Of a stretch of DNA of 64,000 nt, positions 59,434-64,000 are shown in pieces. Source of the DNA: an uncultured Lachnospiraceae bacterium (GTDB taxonomy: Bacteria; Bacillota; Clostridia; Lachnospirales; Lachnospiraceae); NCBI GenBank assembly GCA_949948735.1, contig CATLGV010000002.1, positions 153,213 through 217,212 of the forward strand. The letters are read 5' to 3'. The notes below the pieces were generated by a model, which had not been told where the DNA came from, ran no database searches, and saw only the letters and a list, made by a program, of their open reading frames with translations. The translations under genes and the position numbers were made by a program. Every line of letters starts with the position of its first letter. The stretch's first letter is position 1.

Positions 59434-60480
59434 ATGAAGAAGAAAAGCGTTCTTAATTTGATAAAATACTATTCAGAAGAAAATGATGCAGGTTTTAGGA
59501 GTGAAGCATATGAGATCGCAAAAGACTTTGATGAATCAGGAGATTACCAATTAGCCGAGTATATTATGGCATTAATGTCAAATGCGAATACATTTGTACC
59601 ACAAATGAGTGAAAATGACTCAGCGTTATTTGAAAAAATTGAATCATCTGGAGATAGTTTATGGCTTCCAGATGCGGTTACACAGGATATTCTTGGAATT
59701 GTACATGCAGTTGCGCATAAAGCTGGAATAAATAAATTCTTATTTCAAGGAGCGCCAGGAACAGGGAAAACGGAAGCGGTCAAACAATTGTCTCGTATCT
59801 TAAACAGAGATATTTATATGGTGGATTTTGCTGCTGTTATTGATAGTAAATTAGGGCAGACACAAAAAAATATTGCTTCTTTATTTAAAGAAATAAATAA
59901 TTTCGTTCATCCAGAAAATGTAATAATACTATTTGATGAAATAGATGCAATTGCGCTAGACAGAACTAATACAAATGATTTGCGAGAAATGGGAAGAGCG
60001 ACATCTTCTATGCTTAAAGGAATGGATTATATGGATGAAAGAGTTGTACTGGTTGCGACAACCAATTTATATGAACATTTTGATAAAGCTTTAATTAGAA
60101 GATTTGATTCAGTGATAGATTTCAACAGGTATACAAAAGGAGATTTAATGTCAATCGCAGAAGAATTTTTAAATAAGTTTTTAGTAAAATTTAAATTAGC
60201 AAATAAGGATATCCGATTATTCCGTAAAATCATTGGATTGATGGAACCAATTCCATATCCGGGAGATTTAAAAAATTTAATAAGGACAGCGGTTGCGTTT
60301 AGTGATCCTGATGACGGAATGGATTATTTTAGACGATTGTACTATGCAGTTAATGGTAAACAGCCTCAAAATTTGAAAGAATTAAAATCTCAGAAATTTA
60401 CAATTAGAGAAATAGAAATTTTATCGAGGATTCCCAGGAGCACTGTAGCCAGAGAACTTAAGGAGAGCATGGATGAATAA
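59434..60480 (+). CDS. ietA: IetA-like AAA ATPase
   Basis: AAA+ ATPase of 348 residues. A helical N-terminal part of about 100 residues (MKKKSVLNLIKYYSEENDAG, then YQLAEYIMALMSN) precedes Walker A QGAPGTGKTEAV (Lys 112), Walker B VIILFDEIDAIALD (Asp 168, Glu 169), sensor 1 VLVATTNLYEHFD, and arginine finger ALIRRFD. AAA ATPase genes followed by a subtilase gene are the IetA/IetS pair, described as a toxin-antitoxin on Agrobacterium Ti plasmid pTiC58 (the ATPase being the antitoxin) and later reported to block phages. Its 3' end overlaps the subtilase gene by eight bases. The gene is strongly AT-rich compared with everything left of 58.6 kb. The assignment rests on gene order and domain types. 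Confidence 0.88.
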   Translation: MKKKSVLNLIKYYSEENDAGFRSEAYEIAKDFDESGDYQLAEYIMALMSNANTFVPQMSENDSALFEKIESSGDSLWLPDAVTQDILGIVHAVAHKAGINKFLFQGAPGTGKTEAVKQLSRILNRDIYMVDFAAVIDSKLGQTQKNIASLFKEINNFVHPENVIILFDEIDAIALDRTNTNDLREMGRATSSMLKGMDYMDERVVLVATTNLYEHFDKALIRRFDSVIDFNRYTKGDLMSIAEEFLNKFLVKFKLANKDIRLFRKIIGLMEPIPYPGDLKNLIRTAVAFSDPDDGMDYFRRLYYAVNGKQPQNLKELKSQKFTIREIEILSRIPRSTVARELKESMDE

Positions 60481-62719
60481 TATATTACAACTTAGAGGAC
60501 AGTTTCAGAAGCGGAAAAATGTGAATGGTTTTGGACCGACGAATCTTCCAAAAGGTTCAAAAGTTACAGCTGAGCATGTCGGAAATATGAAACAACAGTT
60601 AAAACAATTAGAGAACTATTGGAAAAATGAGATGACGATAGGCGGAGTTCTAATTAGCGTTCATTATAAGTGCATTGTTGCAAAGAGCAATAGGCTGCAG
60701 ATTTTGCTTGGAGAAAAAAATTCACATCCCAACATGTCAATTAGAGGAGCAAAATTTGTGGACGAGAATAACGCAAAAAATGAAAAGGTAAAGAAGCATG
60801 TTTTTACTTATTTTATTTCTTTTGAAGCTTTGCGGAAATCAATACAATATTTAGAAAAATGTGAATTGGTTCTAAATAAATATTATAATGGTGAAATAAC
60901 AGATAAAGATACCCAATTAATAAATAGTGGAAAATATAATGTAAATATAATGGCTAAATCCAGTTTTTTACGAGTGGTCGTAGATTCTAATTATGTAGAA
61001 AATTTTAGATTAGATCGTGTAGATGAAACAATCAAAGATAGATCAATTGTAACGATTTATAAAACGGGAGTAAATACAGTAGAATTATTAAGCAAATTTG
61101 GCATTGATATGATACATGCTAAAATGATTGATGAAACAACTCTTAGACTTGACAGTAGAGAAATTCAGATTTTGCAAAATAATGCCCCATATCTAATTGC
61201 TATGCATGTTAGAGATTTGGCAGAAATTGTCATAGATGAAGATATTGTGAAAGATGAATCAGGAAGTATAATATCGATTCCAGAACCCACAAATGAACCA
61301 ATAGTTGGTGTTATTGATACTCAATTTGACAAAAGGGTATATTTTCATAATTGGGTTGTTTCACATAATATGGTTGATCCGAACATTACAATTACTACAG
61401 AAGATCGTTTCCATGGAACAGCGGTAACTTCAATAATTGTGGATGGACCAGCTTTTAATCCCAAACTGGATGATGGTTGCGGACGATTTAGGGTAAGACA
61501 TTTTGGAGTAGCAACAGCAGGGGGATTCAGTTCGTTTACAATCCTTAAAATGATTAGAGATATCATAGCGGGTAACAGAGATATTAAGGTATGGAATCTT
61601 TCATTAGGTTCGGCGATGGAAATTGATCCCAATTTTATATCACCCGAAGCAGCAGAATTAGATAAGGTTCAATGTGAGTATGATGTTATATTTGTTGTCG
61701 CAGGGACAAATAAAACAAGAAAAATGACAGGAGCAGTGAAAATAGGTGCTCCAGCAGATTCGCTTAACTCATTAATAGTTAATGCTGTTGATTTTAACGG
61801 TAAGCCGGCTTCCTATACAAGGGTGGGACCGGTATTATCTTTCTTTTATAAACCAGATATTTGCTACTATGGAGGAGATAAACAGGAAAAAATTACAGTT
61901 TGTGAACCTTTAGGCATGGCAACGGTATGTGGAACTTCATTTGCCGCACCTTGGATTACAAGAAAAATGGCATATCTTATCCATATTGTAGGATTAAGCA
62001 GAGAAGTTGCAAAAGCATTGATAATTGATTCTGCGGCAGGATGGAATCGTCAGGATAATAAATATTTTGCTATGGGGTATGGGATTGTACCAAAACGTAT
62101 TGAGGATATTACACATTCCAAAGATGATGAAATTAGGTTTATTATGAATGGAACCATTGACGAATATGAAACATATACGTATAACCTTCCTGTTCCACAA
62201 GATATGAATGCGCATCCTTTTTTCGCAAAGGCAACATTAGCATATTTTCCGAAAAGCGATAGAAATCAGGGTGTAGATTATACAAGTACAGAAATGGATC
62301 TCCATTTTGGACGAATAATTGAAAAAGATGGAAAAGCCACAATTAAATCCATAGATTACAACAAACAAGCAGATGAAGGGATTCAAAATATTTATGAAGA
62401 AGATGCACGTAAACTGTATCGAAAATGGGATAATATAAAACATATTAGTGAGGCAATTAAAGAAAATGCAAGACCTCGAAAAGCTTATCCAGCGGGAATG
62501 TGGGGATTAAGTATTAAAACAAAGGAACGACTTGCTCCAAAAGCAGGAAGAGGATTACAATTTGGTGTAGTTGTTACGTTAAAGGAGATGAGTGGTGTAA
62601 ATCGTATTGATGAATTTATAAAATTGTGTATGGTAAGAGGATGGCTTGTCAATAGAATCGATATAGAAAATCAGATTGATGTATATAGTAAGGCAGAAGA
62701 AGAAATTGAATTTGAATAG
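60473..62719 (+). CDS. ietS: IetS-like subtilisin-family (S8) serine protease
   Basis: Protein of 748 residues with no signal peptide or membrane helix, so it acts inside the cell. An N-terminal region of about 270 residues has no recognisable domain. The S8 domain has the full triad: Asp 282 in VGVIDTQFDK, His 314 in DRFHGTAVTS, Ser 489 in CGTSFAAPW, and oxyanion Asn 413 in VVAGTNKTR. A C-terminal 180-residue region (from about residue 560) may recognise substrate or the ATPase. All catalytic residues are present, so it should be an active protease, kept in check by the ATPase until triggered (inference from the known IetAS pair). Translation is coupled through the eight-base overlap. Confidence 0.9.
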   Translation: MNNILQLRGQFQKRKNVNGFGPTNLPKGSKVTAEHVGNMKQQLKQLENYWKNEMTIGGVLISVHYKCIVAKSNRLQILLGEKNSHPNMSIRGAKFVDENNAKNEKVKKHVFTYFISFEALRKSIQYLEKCELVLNKYYNGEITDKDTQLINSGKYNVNIMAKSSFLRVVVDSNYVENFRLDRVDETIKDRSIVTIYKTGVNTVELLSKFGIDMIHAKMIDETTLRLDSREIQILQNNAPYLIAMHVRDLAEIVIDEDIVKDESGSIISIPEPTNEPIVGVIDTQFDKRVYFHNWVVSHNMVDPNITITTEDRFHGTAVTSIIVDGPAFNPKLDDGCGRFRVRHFGVATAGGFSSFTILKMIRDIIAGNRDIKVWNLSLGSAMEIDPNFISPEAAELDKVQCEYDVIFVVAGTNKTRKMTGAVKIGAPADSLNSLIVNAVDFNGKPASYTRVGPVLSFFYKPDICYYGGDKQEKITVCEPLGMATVCGTSFAAPWITRKMAYLIHIVGLSREVAKALIIDSAAGWNRQDNKYFAMGYGIVPKRIEDITHSKDDEIRFIMNGTIDEYETYTYNLPVPQDMNAHPFFAKATLAYFPKSDRNQGVDYTSTEMDLHFGRIIEKDGKATIKSIDYNKQADEGIQNIYEEDARKLYRKWDNIKHISEAIKENARPRKAYPAGMWGLSIKTKERLAPKAGRGLQFGVVVTLKEMSGVNRIDEFIKLCMVRGWLVNRIDIENQIDVYSKAEEEIEFE

Positions 62720-62819
62720 AGAATTTAATGAAATAGTTAAGTGCATAGTTTAATGATTGCGCTGAGAAATGAGTATCAATTATTGAAAATGTGCAAAGCA
62801 CTTAGACCGGATTCTAACA

Positions 62820-62978
62820 ATGAGCGGCGAACAGCTGTTGGCAGGAAACGGCAGTGTGACGCATAAGCAGGCGGTGGAAAAAGCAACCGGAGAATATAAA
62901 GAACGTACTCTAAGTGATGTGGAACAGAATTATTTGAACTCGATAAAAATATTGAGTAAAAAGGAAGGTAAAGAGTAA
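62820..62978 (+). pseudogene. C-terminal gene fragment
   Basis: Open frame of 52 codons: MSGEQLLAGNGSVTHKQAVE, then KATGEYKERTLSDVEQNYLN, ending KKEGKE. It looks like the last part of a longer protein, and the HKQAVEKAxxEYK pattern recalls the C-terminus of RhuM- or Fic-associated proteins found in accessory regions. There is no ribosome-binding site at its first ATG and nothing upstream continues the frame. Family assignment is weak. The 336-base gap between ietS and the next gene holds only this fragment. Confidence 0.4.
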
Positions 62979-63055
62979 AATTTGTAGTAGAAAAGAATAT
63001 GATTATCAAAATGTAAAAGTGCAACGGGCGTTGCACAAGTGAGGTAAAGGATAGT

Positions 63056-63472
63056 ATGGATAAAAATGAAGCAAAAGAACTCCTATCATTTCATTCTTCA
63101 AGAAATAGCAATATTAATGATTTGAAATGGAAAAATGGATTTTTAGGAAGTTTACGCCCTTTTTGCGGAGAATTACATGAAGAAAATTTTTTTGAGATAA
63201 TGGAATGTTTGAGAATATTGAAAGATGATTTTACTGCATCAACTATTGAGCAAGGGATTGTATCTGATATTGTAGCAATTATACATTTGACAAGGGTATG
63301 GGCTTCTCCTTATGGAATGCTGGGGAGCAATCACTTATTGACAGAGGAACAAACCAAACATTTGCTTGCATGGGTAGATATTATCGAAAGCTGCTTTATG
63401 TTTTTGTTGGAAGATTCCCCGGAAACTGCGTTTATTGATTACGAGGATTATCTGAAAGGAGAGTATTTCTAA
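63056..63472 (+). CDS. Uncharacterised 138-residue soluble protein
   Basis: Helical, acidic protein without signal peptide or membrane helix: KELLSFHSSRN, NGFLGSLRPFCGEL, EIMECLRILKDDF, VSDIVAIIHLTRVWASPYGML, TEEQTKHLLAWVDIIESCF, ending DYEDYLKGEYF. I recall similar unannotated proteins in diverse bacteria near accessory genes, some treated as immunity-like, but I cannot assign a family. AAAGGA precedes the ATG by seven bases. It is close to the ietAS pair but separated from it by a gene fragment, so membership in that system is doubtful. Confidence 0.6.
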   Translation: MDKNEAKELLSFHSSRNSNINDLKWKNGFLGSLRPFCGELHEENFFEIMECLRILKDDFTASTIEQGIVSDIVAIIHLTRVWASPYGMLGSNHLLTEEQTKHLLAWVDIIESCFMFLLEDSPETAFIDYEDYLKGEYF

Positions 63473-63539
63473 CAGCAATTATAATTTTTCAATCCTGATT
63501 GGAGGAATAACAATACAATGAGATTAGATTAAAACATGC

Positions 63540-63908
63540 TTAAAATCTTTTAAATTTCAACAGGCAGCGGAGGTCTATTAAATTCAGACTTCCGATTATT
63601 GAGGAAAATATGGATTTAAGCTTGGAGGAAGATGTGGAGAGGGTATCTTCTTTTATTACCAAATGTACTGTCTTTTGTCCATCGCACATATTTATTACAA
63701 CAAAAAATCCAACACATACTACTATTGTAATAATATTTATTGTCCAGTTTTGACGAACCGAGGCTGTAAAAAATCTTGTGTCTATGGATGAAAAACCTTT
63801 GTTGATAGGAATCAGATATGTAAAAATTTGCTGTCGAATCGAATTGTTTTTATGTTGTCGAATTCCTTTTCTGTTAATAGTATTGCCCGTTTATCTGTTT
63901 CTATACAT
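63540..63908 (-). pseudogene. Stop-interrupted minus-strand frame with a membrane segment
   Basis: Read on the minus strand from ATG 63908: MYRNR, a TAA, then an open frame of about 116 codons beginning TGNTINRKGIRQ and containing a hydrophobic helix (INIITIVVCVGFFVVINMC), ending KFKRF at 63540. There is no start codon soon after the TAA and no ribosome-binding site, so it is either a decayed membrane-protein gene or chance. Confidence 0.25.
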
Positions 63909-63959
63909 ATATTTCAAATTTTTTGCGCACCAACCGGACATTAGCAGCAGGGAAATATT

Positions 63960-63976
63960 ATGTGGGCGCTGCCCAC
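63960..63976. repeat. 17-base palindrome near the right edge
   Basis: TGTGGGC-GCT-GCCCACA, a perfect seven-base stem with a three-base loop, in a GC-rich patch (63955-64000) that contrasts with the AT-rich DNA before it. It may belong to the next element beyond the window. Confidence 0.6.
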
Positions 63977-64000
63977 ACCCGGCCTCCGGAATAAGGCTGG

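Larger units (their letters stand above)
63473..64000. other. Gene-poor, degraded tail of the window
   Basis: Very AT-rich, with no intact gene on either strand. It holds a stop-interrupted minus-strand frame (separate entry), a four-codon frame with a good ribosome-binding site (GGAGG at 63501) and a short palindrome near the right edge. No transposase, integrase or tRNA was seen. Confidence 0.6.

Noticed and set aside
60473..62719. Secreted degradative subtilisin
   Set aside because: There is no signal peptide or pro-domain, and the gene overlaps a cytosolic AAA ATPase gene, which points to an intracellular role.
58600..64000. Prophage or integrative element
   Set aside because: No integrase, transposase, terminase, relaxase or capsid gene is visible, and no attachment-site duplication can be seen within the window; only low GC and gene fragments support transfer.

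Overview
The window looks like chromosome from an endospore-forming, low-to-middle GC Clostridia, most likely Lachnospiraceae. The reasons are AGGAGG-type ribosome-binding sites, a T-box in front of metG, a paired glgC/glgD, a SpoIID-like/SpoIIQ-like pair, a SPOCS-LysM spore coat protein, class 1B pyrD with pyrK, and LplB/LplC-type sugar transporters with a membrane-bound AraC regulator. This placement comes from gene content, not from a marker gene or a database search.

Layout. 1-7.1 kb: glycogen metabolism (end of glgP, glgC, glgD) with an aconitase-superfamily hydratase inside it. 7.2-15.8 kb: a membrane acyltransferase, a divergent SpoIID/SpoIIQ pair, an amidohydrolase, a GH9-like lipoprotein translationally coupled to ddl, then murF carrying an in-frame 12-bp repeat insertion. 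15.9-19.6 kb: plsC and an ATPase on the minus strand, a PrcB-like lipoprotein, and pyrC. 19.6-26.7 kb: a carbohydrate locus (AraC-type membrane regulator, binding protein, two permeases, rhamnogalacturonan acetylesterase-like enzyme) lying between pyrC and pyrK-pyrD. 26.7-38.3 kb: pyrKD, a SipL-like spore protein, ispE, a GntR regulator, a DUF1934 protein, an XRE regulator, a small alarmone synthetase, a GH5 lipoprotein and an RpiB-family protein. 38.3-46.5 kb: a LytTR/GHKL two-component pair, a four-gene ABC exporter cluster with a hairpin-rich spacer, a TetR gene under a perfect palindromic operator, a CPBP membrane protein, a 44-residue membrane peptide and an alpha/beta hydrolase. 46.6-58.6 kb: T-box-metG, a HAD phosphatase, an OmpR/HisKA two-component system, mutS2, an HtrA-like protein without a recognisable catalytic triad, a YhaM-like HD nuclease and rlmD.

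From about 58.6 kb to the end the DNA changes character. It becomes strongly AT-rich, gene remnants appear, and an accessory module is present: a divergently transcribed DUF3892-like gene, then an overlapping AAA ATPase-subtilase pair that matches the IetA/IetS arrangement (known as a plasmid-stability toxin-antitoxin and reported as an anti-phage defence system), a broken C-terminal gene fragment, an unknown 138-aa protein and a degraded 0.5-kb tail. This is the most interesting part of the window. The class is already described, but this copy has a consensus promoter with symmetric operator-like repeats, a divergent partner gene and an unexplained terminator-like hairpin in the opposite leader. 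Other points worth attention are the proteins that have lost catalytic residues (HtrA-like, SpoIIQ-like, possibly SpoIID-like), the repeat insertion in murF, the three-hairpin spacer in the ABC operon, the TetR operator and a dispersed CAATTG-centred palindrome.
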